Shown here in pieces: positions 11,044-23,971 of a stretch of 64,000 bases of DNA (its first letter is position 1; every line of letters starts with the position of its first letter). A model generated the notes under the pieces. That model did no database searches. It worked only from the letters and a program-made list of their open reading frames with translations, and was not told the DNA's origin. The stretch spans positions 4,524,501 through 4,588,500 of the forward strand of contig NC_057768.1 in the NCBI RefSeq assembly GCF_010389155.1, given 5' to 3'. This stretch comes from Erigeron canadensis (lineage: Eukaryota > Streptophyta > Magnoliopsida > Asterales > Asteraceae). The translations under genes were made by a program, and so were the position numbers.

Positions 11044-14000
11044 ATACGTTATCACCACGCTCTAATAACTTTTATTTGTTTTCGGCCGATCAAGTCTTCG
11101 AGGTATACCTTTTTCTTACTTCTTAAATTAAGTTGCTTCGTTCAAGGTGACACGTAAGTCATATGATTCTACATGTTCATTCACAATTCCAAAGTGTTCT
11201 GTTATTTGTTCAATAATGACATAAACGATTTAATAATTAATTTTAATTATGTATCTTTGAATGATTTGTCTGAATTGACTGTTAACGGTAGTTAAATTTG
11301 ATTACGATCATATTTAACTCGACAAGTTGTTTTATTTGGATATCTATTATTTGAAGTAAAATTAATTAATGGAACAAAAAAAAAAACAATTCGTCGGCTT
11401 CATGCTTGTTTTGTTTAATAATATATATTAATCGCATAAGTCACACCACATATCTACTAAACGTAATATTCGTAAAGCAATAGCTTCTGTTTTATATTTG
11501 TTGATTTACCATGATTTGATATAATTAGTTGCTTAATTGTTATATATATTATTAACGCTATGGTTATACGAGAAATATATGTATACGTGGATCTTGTGTC
11601 ATGATTGTAGTTTTGTATGTAAAGAAGATGTTAAGTCTCATGGTTAATTACAGCATAGGTACTAGTTTATATTATATTCACGCCTAATTGATACTCAATT
11701 TGGTTATTTTTTTATAAATATTATATAATAATAACGACATTAATATTGCTTAACACCATCTTATAAAAGACAGTGACTCTTTTTATTTTTATTTTTAACA
11801 TGCGAATAGTTTAAAAACATTATTTTACAAACCAAAACATGTATCTAAAAATTTATGTATGGCAAGTCAAAGTTTATGCGTGGCAAATTTTTCTGAGAAA
11901 AATTTATGTATGGAAAAAAATTAACTTCAGTTGATCGACTTTAAGATAGTTATATGTGATACTTACCCGTCAGATCCTCCGTGAGCATGATCGCGTCAGG
12001 ATAATTCTATATTATGAATACTTTGGGTAATGATTGTTAATATTACAGTAATATTCTATTAAATAACTTATTAATTTGACCATATAGTTTTGCTTCTTTA
12101 CAATAATTTAAGGGAAATTTTCACTTTATGGCTAAGATAAAATCAAGTGTCATCTTTGGTAAATATATGGAAGTGTCATCTTTGATAAATATATGGTGAA
12201 TTTCGCTACTGTATTATACTTAATTTGTAGGTTTAAAAGATTTGTCATGCTATATATGAGAGCCATTGTCATACTATCTTGATACTTATTGATATACACT
12301 ATTTTGAAAGTTTCTGAATTTAAAGCTAACATATTCGATCTCTACCATATATCACATATGCATCATCTCTATATATGCTATAATTCTTGTTCCCCGAAAA
12401 TCTCCTTGTGGCTATTATGCAATATAGCTTGTTAGCATGGTGATCAAATTTCTATATGGACGTTAATTATTTATGTACAAGGTTAAAATTCTTTTAAGGA
12501 TTAATTAATTGATTAATCTTGAGTTCAAACATTGATAGTTTTCAAGAAATTATAAAACTACGACGGAAATTATATTAATACTTCATAGCATTTTTGTTAA
12601 GACAACATGCAAATCTTATATATATGATGTTGTAATATTTAAGGTTAATAGCATTATATCGTCTTGATAATCCTTGAAGGATAGAAAAATGATGAGCTAA
12701 TAGCTCAGATGGAATTTTGTCTATGGTTGTGTTAGTATTTATGACATAATTAATCGACAATTATGCAATTTTCGTACTTAATTATGAATGTGATAGCAAA
12801 GTGATCAATGTAATGAACATGAAATAACGTGTTATAATACTTAGATATTTAATTAATTGATGCAAGTGAAATCTATTCTAGAGGGTAAATATATGCAATA
12901 AAACATATGCATATCATATTGATTTATTTCCCTTGGCTGTAAATATATCTTATTTTGATCTTGTACGTACATCAACTTATTTGTTTTCTATGCCCATGAC
13001 ATATATTCTATTAAGTTTGATTATATTATGGTATTAAAGCTTGCAAAAGTTGATATGTAAAATAAAAATAAGTCAATGAAATTTTAAGTAGATAATAGCA
13101 ATAGTAAAGTTAAAAGTTCAAATTGCTAAATGAACTTGGCCATGTAGCTATTTGTTAATTTGTCTATTTATATGGAGATAACACAATATTGTAGGAATGC
13201 ATGTTGATGCAAAAGTTATATGTCTTCTTACGGCCAAGCCATATATGAGTATCATCTTTTCATAAATTTCAGATTTTATCAACTACTGTATTCCTGTCAA
13301 GATATGTAGTATATAAATAGTATTATTATTGTATGTGAATATCTCTTTATAGAGTGAAGACTGAATAAGATAATATTATATGCATTAAATGTGATATTGC
13401 AAAGATTATTATTATTATTATTTTCTTCACATGCAATTCCTTTTTAATGGTGTTACATTTCGTTACTTGATCTATGGTAAATATGGCAACTTTGATAATA
13501 TATATATATGATATTACCGGCTTACAATGTGACGAGATAATATAAATTTGTCACGACAAACAAATATTTATATGTGCCAAGACACTATTTTTTTTTTTGT
13601 TATTATGGCTTATATCCAATTACATGTATATATGTCCATATATTTTATTTTATAGACCTTGATTATTTATTGGTGAAATTGTTAAGGTCATAAGACGAGA
13701 TGTCACTAATGGTGAAAAGATCAATGGATAATGATACTATGCAAAAGATAAAGGTGTCGATATATCGATACGCATTATGATCATGAATATGCAAATCACA
13801 TTAGTTAAATGTGGATCATGAATAATGGAAACGATATGTGTGTGTATCAAATATTATGAAGTTGCTAAGAATGACGGATGTATGAAATACGAGAAAAGTA
13901 TATCTTGATTGCCTATAATTGACTTTTGCATATATGTGTAAGTTACGTGGTTATATATGCTTATACAACACATCCTTGAATGATTAATGGCATATACCCT

Positions 14001-14217
14001 TTTAGCAAATTTTGTTATTTTACTGTTATAAAACATTTTTCTTGTTTGATATTGCTAGAGGCCAATATCAATATTATATTGAATTGTGTGAAACTCAAAA
14101 GATTTTATATCTATTTGAAGGAGAATTAAAGCTTCACAGTACCGATGTACTATATTCTCCAATATGATTTAAAATGTCCAATGCAATTGAAGCACATATG
14201 GTCATAAACTAGAGGTT

Positions 14218-16400
14218 TATGAATCAAGATTATATGATTGATTGACATGACCGGATGGACCATCCGGTGTCAATGATTGATGCGAAATGTACGGAAGAGT
14301 CAAGAGATTCTTAAAGTGATTATTTGAATTGAAATCATTTGCTCTATAAGAAACTATATGCCAAGAACGATAAGGATTGATTCTTGTTACTTTGTTGGAA
14401 CATATGCAAAGGATATGTGAGTATATAATACATCGTCCAAAAGACCATTTAGTATTTGAAATCGATGCATCGTCTAAATGGGTCATTAAAGTCGCAACAT
14501 GAAATTTTCGTGATTGATTGCTCATCTTATAAGATTGGGAGCATGTTCCATATTTGACTATTATTGGCAATGATGATAAATTTTACAAAGATTATTTGAG
14601 GGCAAAATGAATGACTTATAGTTATGGGGCCATGTTATTTAACATGTAACAAGGTGAATTCGAATCACGCCAAGAATTTATTGTGTTTCCTCCCTATCGG
14701 AAATTGGTATTTGGTCAGAAACCACATATGTCTCATAAAAGTTTTGAATGTGCAATATATGATAAAGTTGCTCCACTATAATGCACAAAGATGAGACATT
14801 AAAGAATGTTGGAAGTAATGTTGGAAAAATAGTTGGGCCTTGGAAGTGTATTGGCTTATGTTCCGATTCAGTTCGCAAATGTCTGATTAACAAGATACTA
14901 GTATGGCTATTTTGGGTATGAGTTAAACACGAAAGATGAGTACGTAGCAAATAAAGCCATTATTGAGATATTTGTTTATGGCTTATGTTTCTCATTAACA
15001 TGATTTAGTTTTCCCAACATTAGGGGGAGATGTTCCCAACATTAGGGAAAGATGGAAAACAGTTAAAATGAGTAAGTAATGAATTATGTTCCCAACATTA
15101 GGGAAAGATGGAAAGCAGCTGAAATGAGTAAGAAATGAATTATCAAAGATCCTCACACCAATCAATATCAACTTATAGTTTATGGGATAATTCATTCAAA
15201 TATTTAGTAATTGCCAGCACTGACCAAAAAAGATATAGTGATTAAATCACAAATATCAACTGTTAATGCTCCGATTGAAAATGAGTCTATGCACACTTGA
15301 AAGTGGTAGAAAATTTGATTCCAAAAATAAAGCCTCGAAAATAAAAGGAGCATTAAATTATGATGGTCAAAGTCGAGGTATAAAGACCCCATTAGAGATT
15401 GATGATGTGAAACTAGACATGAAGGTTTTTGAGAAACCCCGGGTACCTAGAAATAATGAGATCTCAATAAATTGTGAAATGTCTAGAGACTTGTGGAATC
15501 GATAATAAATAAAAATGACGTCGACACTGATTGAATATGATAGCGCTAAGAATATGTATAATGGTGAGGATTTTGAAAGCATGCATGCATAAGTGATAAT
15601 ATATGAATGAGTGGCCAAAGATAAAAAGACGCTGGTATTTTAGGACATGAAGTCCAAGCACTTGGAAGTGCATAAATTATATGATGTAAACCAGTCTATG
15701 TTCAAATATTAAATTGAAGTATGACACATAGATTGTTGAACAGACCTTATATTGATTATGGGCAAGATATGTCATACGGTGGAAGCCATTCTTGATCTAT
15801 TGAAAGTCTGGCAAAATAATATATTTGATTTGCGTCTAAAGAATATGAACAGAGCTCATTTGGTATTAATATTTCATGAGAGATATAAAATGCATGTAGC
15901 ATATTTTGTGATTTGAAAAGTTTACAAACCTATGTGCAATTGGAATATGATAGAATCGCCTTAGTGCGTATTTATTAAAATGTGTCATACAATTACTATG
16001 TTTGCTCATGAAACTCCATAAAGAAATTTAGATTAAAATATGATATGAGTTTCAATGGAACTCCGAGAGAGTGTCCAATACAAATTGAATTATAAGTAAA
16101 TGAATGTGAGATAAAAGACAAAGATTGTCTTGATTTACGAATCGACTATGTTGAGGATAATATCATTGAGCATCACAATAGCTAAAAGAGAAAGCTATAC
16201 TTTTTGTAGACAAGTGACACTCATGGTTTTGAGGTCAGAAGATGTTGAAAGAACCCCTCGAATTTCAAAGACGATGGTCACAACGTTGGTTCAAAAGTTT
16301 CGCTAAAGCATTGATAGTTATCGATTCTCATTATGCATCATTTAAATTAAAGTTGTTTATAGAGCTTAACTCATGAAGTACCGGTATGTACTTAAAATGA
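14218..16400 (+). pseudogene. Remnant copia polyprotein (integrase to reverse transcriptase)
   Basis: Plus-strand pieces can be read in changing frames. Near 14245 there is a stretch like the L-G-H-P-G integrase region. At 14429-14520 one resembles the P-F-x-x-F-x-x-x-I-D-A-S-x-x-W integrase motif. At 14690-14870 there is the conserved V-F-G-x-x-P-H-x-S segment, and at 15010 a P-T-L-G-G-D block. At 15266-15505 there is a frame with K-N-K-A-S-K-I-K-G and N-N-E-I-S-I-N, typical of the linker between integrase and reverse transcriptase. Stops occur every few dozen codons, so nothing is translatable as a polyprotein. It is a long-dead element on the same strand as its LTRs. Confidence 0.7.
15005..15142 (+). 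repeat. Small tandem duplications within copia remnant
   Basis: The phrase TTCCCAACATTAGG plus GGAAAGATGGAAA and AATGAGTAAG occurs two to three times in about 140 bases (near 15000, 15028 and 15090). It is a local slippage duplication in the dead element. Confidence 0.7.
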
Positions 16401-16574
16401 AATGTTTGATGCATGTTGAAATCTTAAATTGGATAGGTGAGCCATATGTGGAGAAATCAACATTGGCAAGTTGGTTTATGAGAAAATCAAATTGATTTAT
16501 CGAGACACTTGTTACGATAACCTGAGACTTTAGTCAGTGATATTGATTTGTGTTAACTAATGAGTTTAAGTAAT

Positions 16575-17075
16575 ATGATCATGAGGGGGAGAAGATACGC
16601 ATTGCACTCTTTTCCCTTAGCCATGGTTTTATCCCAATGGGTTTTCGAGGTAAGGTTTTTAATGAGGCAATATCTCTGAGCGTATCTAAGGAATTATGTA
16701 CTCTTTTTCCTTCATTAGATCTTTGTCCCATTGGGTTTTATCTAATAAGGTTTTAACGAGGCATAATCTATAATTGGACATTCAAATGTGAATGTCATAC
16801 AACATATTTGTGGATCTTCTTCACGGAGTAACACTCCAACAATTATATGAAGATAATGAAGCTTGCGACTTGAAGAAGAATAAATCAAAGCAGATTTGTT
16901 TACTAAGATACTTCCAGCTTCATCGTTCAAGAAGTTAATTCATGGTATCGGATTACGACAACTCAAGGATCTAAAGTGATGTGGTCATCAGGGGAAGACA
17001 ATACGTGTTGCACTCTTTTTCCCTTCGTCATGGTTTTGTCCCACTAGGTTTTACTGACAAGGTTTTTAATGAGGC
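16575..17075 (+). repeat. Repeated 3' leader blocks of copia element
   Basis: Three related blocks (about 16590, 16700 and 17005) carry TGCACTCTTTTCCC, GGTTTTGTCCCA and AAGGTTTTTAATGAGGCA. Such repeats are common between pol and the polypurine tract of plant copia elements. Confidence 0.65.
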
Positions 17076-17120
17076 AACAACCCAAGCGTATTGTTCAACA
17101 AAACATCCAAGGGGAAGTAT

Positions 17121-17284
17121 TGTAAATAATTATATTAGTTAATAATATTGTGGATATTTTATTAAGAGATTTAGTTTCCTAATATCTCTGTTTTCTTGGA
17201 GCTCACTTCAAGCTAACTTGTATATATATTCCCCAATTGTTAATGAAAGATTGATCTCTTCTCTTCTTATGTTCTTCCTTTACA
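17121..17284 (+). repeat. 3' LTR of old copia element
   Basis: 164 bp, TG...CA bounded, matching the 5' LTR with a small deletion near its end. It follows the purine-rich tract AAGGGGAAGTAT. Confidence 0.75.
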
Positions 17285-17503
17285 ATAATTTTCACAATTT
17301 CTTTCTCCATTTTTTAGAAGTTAATCATCATATTATGCATCAATACCAAATTTCTAGATACGTAGTACAAGACGCACATAATTAGTTGAGTATCTCACTT
17401 TTTACACAGACAATAACTATTAGTTAAAAATGACACAAACAATGGTCAATATAGAAGGGAATTTTCTTATTAATTGCAACACGACTACAAGATAAGAATT
17501 TAT

Positions 17504-19370
17504 TCAGATTCCAATCTCTGAAATACTCTTTAAGGCTGGTTTCCATTGTCTTCCACCATGACTTTGATGCCTGCCACCATTTAGTCTTCTGCTGACACCA
17601 TTGCTGTGGTTCTGCAATATGTCAAACCACCATCAGACACCCCACTATTTCACTTTAAATACCTCCCAGATGGATTAGTACCAGGTGAAAAAAAATTACT
17701 GTTAAAAATTTTTCCTTTTTATAAAATATATAGAGTTATATGACTGACTAGGAAAAATAAATTCACTTTTAAACTTTTGAAACAATGTATGCCCGCACAA
17801 CCTGACAAATAAAATGCAACTTTAATAACACGAGCTTAGTCGAGTCTAGTTTTCACATTCTAATTCCAAGATTCAACATGGTTAGAGACACGAAAAAGTT
17901 TACAGAAGTAAATTAGTTGTCTTAGAGATCTACATCTAAAAGTTATATAGCATAATCTTAGAGATCTACACATAAGAGTTAAAGAGATGCGTGCAAGTGT
18001 GCATCTATTTAGTAGTATGTTAATCCAGCAAAATTATGCCATGACAGCAAGATTAAGCACATGTTTTTACATCCATTAATTAAAAACTAAGATAATACTG
18101 GCAATGGATTAGTAAATTAAACCGTATCATCAGAAGAAGAGGTGGAAGTTGTAAATCTGGTTATTTAGCCAATTAATTAAGACCATGCTTAAAAGTGTCC
18201 TCTCTCTGGCTCTCTGCTTGTTTTAATATATATTTTCCAAAAATCGAGAATGCACAAATGGTAGAAAAGAGGATGACATGGCAACAGGTTGTTTTGATTA
18301 TTGTATTTATTAAGAAAATCAAAGATCTAAAAAACCAGTGGTTAAGTTTGCATTGGAAGCAATTAAGTCCAAAGCATTATGCACTTCATAATACTTGAAG
18401 CAAGTAAATGCACACAATAATACTTAGAAGTAAGTATAACAACAACAAACTGTACCTAATCCTGACCTAAAGTGGAGTATGGGACTTGAAGTAAAAGTTT
18501 AGCAAGCATTCAATATTTTTACTTAATTTAATCACCAACAATTATATAACAATTACTACTATAACCAATTGATCATACAACACATATGGACAGTAACATA
18601 TGTAAAATGTGTTTGTCTTTGAAAAATGATTTATACCTTGACTAAATTAGTTTTTGATGCCAGCACTGGAGCATTATTGGCTGTCTGATCCTTATTTTTG
18701 CTTATTTCAAGCACTCCTCTTTCCATCAACAACTTCCCTAGCTTCATGCATTTCTTGGCAGCAAATTCTTTTAACACATCTACAAATTATATGCACACAT
18801 TTATATATAGTTATTCAATTATATCAGGACAACATGAACGAATAAATTTGTATTCATAATAAATTTATTTCATTTTTAACAACGAGTTAGTCGTTAGCAG
18901 TTAGTTTTCCCTATTTAGTAATTAAACAGGGAAAAGCATTTACATTAATCAAACCAGCAACCAAACAACTAGTATGTTACTAATAATGGTAAGTTTGAAG
19001 TCTCTTAAAATGCAATTTTCAGTCCCGATATAGCTAACAAAAAAAAAAAAAAACAATTAATTAATTAAACAAAATAGCTTAATTAATTAATTAATTAAGT
19101 TGAGTTAGGTACTATACCTTGGTAGGTAATGAGTCGATAAACTTGGCCAATAAGCAGAGTATCGTCTGAACGAAGCAGCTTGAGTTGCTTAACAGGCAAC
19201 CCATTATCCGACTTAGCTACCGGGGATTTATTCAAGACTTGTGCCACGTAATGACCGGGGTTTGAATTCATGACGTCACGAGCACTAACTGACCAGTAAA
19301 TCCGTTCTACTTTATATCCTGGATGCACTATTACCACCGTTGCCGCTTCCGCAGCTTGACAGTTCCCCAT
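17504..19370 (-). CDS. PADRE/DUF4228 domain protein, 3 exons, 167 aa
   Basis: Exons on the minus strand are 19370-19118 (253 nt), 18779-18637 (143 nt) and 17611-17504 (108 nt, ending TGA). Every intron has GT...AG ends and the phases join without a stop, giving 504 nt. The start M-G-N-C-Q-A is the usual DUF4228 N-terminus, whose Gly2 is often a myristoylation site in this family. The core is visible: V-I-V-H-P-G-Y-K-V-E-R-I-Y-W, S-N-P-G-H-Y-V-A, L-L-R-S-D-D-T-L-L-I-G-Q-V-Y-R-L-I-T. Exon 2 continues with an alpha-helical Lys-rich segment, and exon 3 ends in the R-Q-W-K-P-A-L-K-S-I-S-E tail typical of the family. In other plants these genes respond to stress and pathogens, but their biochemical role is not established. 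An orphan exon-2 copy lies at 29364-29464. Confidence 0.85.
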
Positions 19371-19845
19371 TATTTTATCTTAACTAGTTACAAACAAATA
19401 TATAAATATATTTAACGAATGTATATATATAAAAGTATTTGCTTAATTCGTTAAACGAAATGTTACAAGGATATATAGTTAAAAAAAGAAAAGAAAAGGA
19501 AGTTTTGTTGTGAAGAAATGAAAATGGAAATGGATGATTATTTAACGAATGAAAATGTTGATGATGCATAATGTACGTATGTATGAGGGTATGGATGTAC
19601 CTTAGTAAAAAGATCGATGTAGGCCGTACAATATATGTAAGTGACGGCAACACGTTGATCGAAGCTAGAGTGAGTTATAGTAAGAGCTAGGAGTACTGTG
19701 AAGTGAAGATTCTCATTGATGATTTGATTTTGATTGACTAAGGAACAGAGAGAGAGAGAGAGAGATAAAAAGTCTAATGGAATGGAATGGAGGTTAGTGA
19801 ATTGAAAATCGGGAAAGTGAAATTTTTGACTATTATATAACAGTA
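19371..19845 (-). promoter_or_regulatory. Leader and probable core promoter of the DUF4228 gene
   Basis: On the minus strand a TATATAAT box lies near 19833-19840. It is followed by a CT-dinucleotide-rich leader (19749-19769), a common plant 5' UTR feature. A donor-like AAG|GTACAT at about 19600 and an acceptor-like AACTAG just before the start codon (about 19382) suggest a leader intron. No transcript evidence is available; this is inferred from sequence alone. Confidence 0.4.
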
Positions 19846-20429
19846 GGATGGTACTAGCTATCCTATATAGTAGATGAGGAGTACGTGACTTATTGTTCAC
19901 AATGTGATGAAAACTAGATGGAATGGAGTGTAGAGTTGTACAATGGGAACTTTTTTTAATGTGATAACTGATAATGTTAATGTATAGGATATGATATGAT
20001 ATTTTTTAAGGGAAAATTACGTATATGGTAATATTTTATAGTGTACATCTGAGTTTAGATACCTATCAATTTTTTTTTTTACCAATTTAGTCAAAAGAAT
20101 CTTTACCTAGCAAGGAACAAAATCAACCAATTAAATTTTTCCAAGTGTATAATTACTTTTCCTCTTTCCAAACTAATCTCATGTTTTTTTTTTAATTAAT
20201 TGCAAAATTGGTCACCGTGGTTTATATGTTTTAGCAATGGGGTTCTTATTTTGAGAATTTTTTGTAAAATTGGTCCCTTTTTAACTAAACCGTTAATAAT
20301 TGTCGTTAAGTCTGCACGTTGCGATCACGTGCAGGGATAATCTCATCATTTTAGACAACACAGAGACCATTCTTACAACTTTTATATGTACCTATATCCT
20401 TTTTTAATTTAATATATATATATATAACT
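19846..20429. other. Intergenic sequence upstream of the DUF4228 gene
   Basis: No gene seen. A segment at about 20200-20345 (AATTGGTCACCGTGGTTTATA) resembles arms of the foldback sequences at 22512-22800 and 51100-51381, so it may be a repeat remnant. Confidence 0.35.
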
Positions 20430-20850
20430 CACTACAAATAATGTTGCATTTATCTACACTTTTAGTTAGTGTGAACAAATTAAAAAATTTTATCACGCTT
20501 TTATTTATGTAAAACTATGTATAACTAAAGATGTGTAGAAATTTCTTCACACTAAAAAGTGTGTAGAATTAAAAGTTCACACTTTTTAGTGTGAGCTTTC
20601 ATAATTATCTTGTAACACCCCATTTGTCCACGCTAATTAAAAAGGTAGTGTGAACAAATGAGGTGTTACAAAATAATTATGAAAGTCCACACTAAAAAGT
20701 GTGAACTTTTAATTCTACACACTTTTTAGTGTGGAGAAATTTTTACACATTTTTAATTCTATATATTTTTACACATATAAAAGCATGACAAATTTTTAAT
20801 TTGTTCACACTTATAGTTAAATGTGAACAAATGCAACATTATTTGTAGTG
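20430..20850. mobile_element. CACTA-type foldback MITE (421 bp, ACT duplication)
   Basis: It starts CACTACAAATAATG and ends CATTATTTGTAGTG. The whole element is a near-perfect palindrome centred near 20640. ACT flanks it on both sides (20427-20429 and 20851-20853), the 3-bp duplication expected for CACTA/EnSpm. The arms contain repeated CACACTTTTTAGTGTG inner palindromes. It has no coding capacity. Confidence 0.85.
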
Positions 20851-20853
20851 ACT

Positions 20854-21741
20854 TTTTTATCAGACATAATATGTACAACCACAACCTCTAAAAAGATCAC
20901 CGGAAAATCAATCTTAGACTGAAATATCACCGGAAAAATCAACAACAACTACTACCACCACCGCCTGATACTAACCGGAAAAATCAACAACCACCACCAC
21001 CAACCTTTCCTTACAACAACAAAAAAGCTTTTGACTTTTTGTATACCAAGCTCAAATCACAAAACCCACCAAAAGAATATAGATATTGATATAGATCTAT
21101 ATCAACAAACACATCTCCACCACAAGTCCACGCAACCACCTTAACACTCTAACACTCTAACCGGAGCTTGATGGTGATTTAATGGCAGTTTCATCTCATT
21201 GAATCTTTTTGCTTATTGATGGGTTTGTTTTCCTTTCTTTTGTTCTTCCGTAGCTAACACCAATGAAAAAATAAATTGGTCATTTATTTTTCAATAGAGT
21301 CACAATCGAAACAAAGAAAAATAAAAAACAAAAATATGTATAGATATAGAATATAAAAGAACAAGAAGGTTGTGTAAGTAGTGATTTTATAATGGTTGAC
21401 TGGTTGGTGAATTAGTCAACTAAAACCAAATCCACAAAATATGAAATTGAATTGGAGGAGTTTTGCTAGGCTTAAAAGAAAATATGTATAAGTACAGATA
21501 CAGGTACTCATATATAAGATGAATATAGATTTGATGTGTATGTATATATAATTTGTTTCTGTATTTATTTATTTAGATGACTTATATACTGTTTATATTA
21601 TATATATATAATATGTATATATATATATATAGGAATTGTGAAAATGGGTAAATTTTTGATAAATTTGAGATTTTTGTTAAAATAATTAATTTTGGGTGAA
21701 TTTGAATCTGGTAGTGTTTGTTGATGAAGAAGGCGATGATA
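20854..21741. other. Non-coding host sequence, LINE target
   Basis: No gene recognised. Blocks of CACCGGAAAATCAA and CAACAACTACTACCACCACC occur near 20900-21000, and TA-dinucleotide runs near 21600. It could be a leader or decayed gene, but no frame supports that. Confidence 0.35.
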
Positions 21742-22480
21742 ATGTAATGTATTTGATTTTTGTAAGTGGGTTCCAAAAAAATGTAATGTGTTTATATGGA
21801 GAGCTGCTATGGATAGGATCCCCACCTCGACTGCTCTTCAAGCTAGAAACTGTTGGTTTGATAATCCGGAATGCGTATTTTTTAATTTTGGATTTCACTA
21901 ACAGGTATGTATTTGATTTTTGTAAGTGGGTTCCAAAAAAATGTAATGTGTTTATATGGAGAGCTGCTATGGATAGGATCCCCACCTCGACTGCTCTTCA
22001 AGCTAGAAACTGTTGGTTTGATAATCCGGAATGCGTATTTTGTGGGGATGGAATTGAGAATGTCGATCACCTTTTTTGTGAATGTATCACAGCAGCTAGA
22101 GTTTGGCAGCATATAAGCGATTGGTGCAAGTCTCCTCCTTTTTTCGTGTTCATTATGAAGGACCTGCTGGAGTATCATGAAGTTAAAGGCAAAAGCAAGC
22201 TAGAAAAGACGGTTATCAAGGGTATTATAATGATAAGTTGTTGAAGTATTTGGAAGGCAAGAAACGAGATCAAATTCGCAAAGACCAATTGTAATGTGAC
22301 GAGAATTATTCAAGACATCAAGGCTTTCGGATATTTGTGGTATAGGAATCGTACAAAGAATAAGAGTTTAACTTGGGAAGATTGGTGTAATTTTAAGTTT
22401 GTATAATTCTTGTATAGTTACCGCCGGCGATTTGCCGGGGTGTTTGTGAATAAAAGTTTACTTTTCAAAAAAAAAAAAAA
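21742..22480 (+). mobile_element. 5'-truncated LINE (L1-type) insertion with poly-A
   Basis: It is bounded by a 14-bp target duplication AGAAGGCGATGATA (21728-21741 and 22481-22494) and ends in a run of about 15 A. The frame encodes the C-terminal zf-RVT region of plant non-LTR reverse transcriptases: K-W-V-P-K-K-C-N-V-F-I-W-R, then N-C-W-F, C-V-F-C-G, H-L-F-C-E-C and V-W-Q-H-I, matching the Cys/His cluster. One stop splits the tail (near 22243), after which the frame continues I-W-K-A-R-N-E-I. The first 135 bases are duplicated in tandem. It is a dead-on-arrival copy. Confidence 0.85.
21746..22041 (+). repeat. Tandem duplication at LINE 5' end, period 160 bp
   Basis: About 135 bases (ATTTGATTTTTGTAAGTGGG through CCGGAATGCGTATTTT) occur at 21751 and again at 21911, essentially without differences. 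The copies are separated by about 25 bases (TTAATTTTGGATTTCACTAA). Confidence 0.85.
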
Positions 22481-22511
22481 AGAAGGCGATGATAGATACA
22501 TGTATTTTAAA

Positions 22512-22800
22512 TTAGAGTTAATTAAAAGATTGATCTCTGTGGTTTTTCCATTTTAGCAGTGAGGGTCCTTGTTTTGAGTTCATTAGCGATAAAGGTCCCT
22601 TTTATAATGTGTGAAAAGATGATATTGCCCCTACACGTTATTGCCATGTGCAGACTTAATAGCATCCGCTAACGCTCCTGTTAAAAAAGGACCAATCTTG
22701 CAAAAAATTCTCAAAACAGGGACCCTATTGCAACGATATTTGAAAAGGGACTCCTTTACTAAAAGGTATAAACCACATGGACCAATCTTTGGTTTATAAA
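22512..22800. mobile_element. Probable foldback (MULE-like) repeat
   Basis: The left part (GAGTTAATTAAAAGATTGAT, TGTGGTTTTTCC, GGGTCC) is roughly inverted on the right (GGGACTCC, GTATAAACCACATGGACCAA). It resembles the better-preserved element at 51100-51381. No clear target duplication was found. Confidence 0.4.
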
Positions 22801-23192
22801 CCAAAACATTGTATATCACATACACTGATACACCCTTTGAAATACACATTATTCTCTATTTTTTAGCTGCCAGCTCCTAGTATTCATTTACGATATATAG
22901 ATAGTGATCTTATGCTTTTAGAGTCATGAAATTTTTCCTTTGCTTCATCTTAACATAAAACTCACATATTATTTTGGGAACATTATGTTATCTGCTTCAT
23001 CTTACCTTGTTTGACATCTTATGTTTATTGTTATATTCTAAACCACTTTTAAATACGAAGTCATCTAATTAAGACCAGGGCTGTCTCCAAAGATTTATGG
23101 GTCTTGGCCGAGCAGAAAAAAAAGGCCCATCGGCTAAGCGCAACAAATTATATATATATATATATGTATGTATATATATGTATATATATATA

Positions 23193-23582
23193 GAGTAACA
23201 CTCCAGTGAGAACAGTCTTAAAATAAGAACGGTGAGTACACTTAAAAAACATCATTTTGATGCATTAAAAGTTCATAAAACTAACATAGTGCTTAACTAA
23301 TTATCATTATTTAAGTGTATAACAACACATTGGCCTGTCAAAATAAAAAAAATCATGTTTTTTGTTTTGTGCATCCATCTTGGATGCATATTCTTCAAAA
23401 TAATGCATCCACCAAAAAACGTGATTTTTTTTATGTTGACGGATCAATGTGTTGTTAAACAGTTAAATAATGATAATTAGTTAAACACTATGTTAGTTTT
23501 ATGGACTTTTAATGCATCAAAATGATGTTTTTTAACTGTTCTCACCGTTCTTATTTTAAAACTGTTCTTATTTGATTGTTCC
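23193..23582. mobile_element. Long-TIR MITE (390 bp) in TATATATA flanks
   Basis: The arms of about 170 bp are inverted copies: TTAAAATAAGAACGGTGAG, ACATCATTTTGATGCATT, and TAATTATCATTATTTAA on both sides. The right end reads ATTTGATTGTTCC. It is flanked by TA repeats, so the target duplication cannot be read exactly. A half copy lies at 47316-47460. Confidence 0.75.
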
Positions 23583-23714
23583 TATATATATATATATATA
23601 TATATCAAGATAGGAAGTTTACATTATATGAGCTAAACGTTATATCAATAAACATAACAAAAAAGTTATTTTTAAAGAAACTAAAAAAAAAAACAAAATC
23701 ATACTAATGAATTA

Positions 23715-23971
23715 CTCCCTCCGTCCCACTAGAAGTGTCATGTTTTCAATTTTCAAAGTCTAACATTTGCAACTTTGACCTTAAATAGTTTTATTTGTGT
23801 TTGATAAAACTGAAGAAATTTATATGAATTGATTGTGTTTTAGACGTGTTTTTTAATGTTATAAATTTTATCAAGTTTTATATATCACAAAAAAAATATA
23901 TTTATGGTCAAAGTTTAAAACTAAAGACTTTGAATATTCAAAGTAGGACACTTCTAATGGGACGGAGGGAG
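23715..23971. mobile_element. Stowaway MITE (257 bp)
   Basis: Ends CTCCCTCCGTCCCACTAGAA and CTAATGGGACGGAGGGAG are perfect inverted repeats flanked by TA. The arms carry TTCAAAGTC and its inverse, as usual for this superfamily of Tc1/mariner-derived MITEs. Confidence 0.9.

Larger units (their letters stand above)
10870..17284 (+). mobile_element. Old degraded Ty1/copia LTR retrotransposon
   Basis: Two short direct repeats starting TGTAAATAATT and ending TTTACA (10870-11043 and 17121-17284) enclose about 6.1 kb. A purine tract CCAAGGGGAAG lies just before the 3' LTR. The interior holds copia integrase and post-integrase fragments in several frames with many stops. No matching target duplication was found (TTTGT versus ATAAT), which fits great age or exchange between copies. 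Confidence 0.75.

Noticed and set aside
14217..14950. Long minus-strand open frames of 117 and 90 codons
   Set aside because: They lie antisense to the decayed copia integrase region and show no family features.
20430..20850. microRNA-precursor-like hairpin
   Set aside because: The perfect CACTA ends and ACT duplication identify it as a foldback MITE. Small RNAs may still arise from it, but nothing in the sequence shows a miRNA.
21882..22178. Minus-strand 98-codon frame overlapping the LINE
   Set aside because: Antisense shadow of the zf-RVT coding region, including its duplication.
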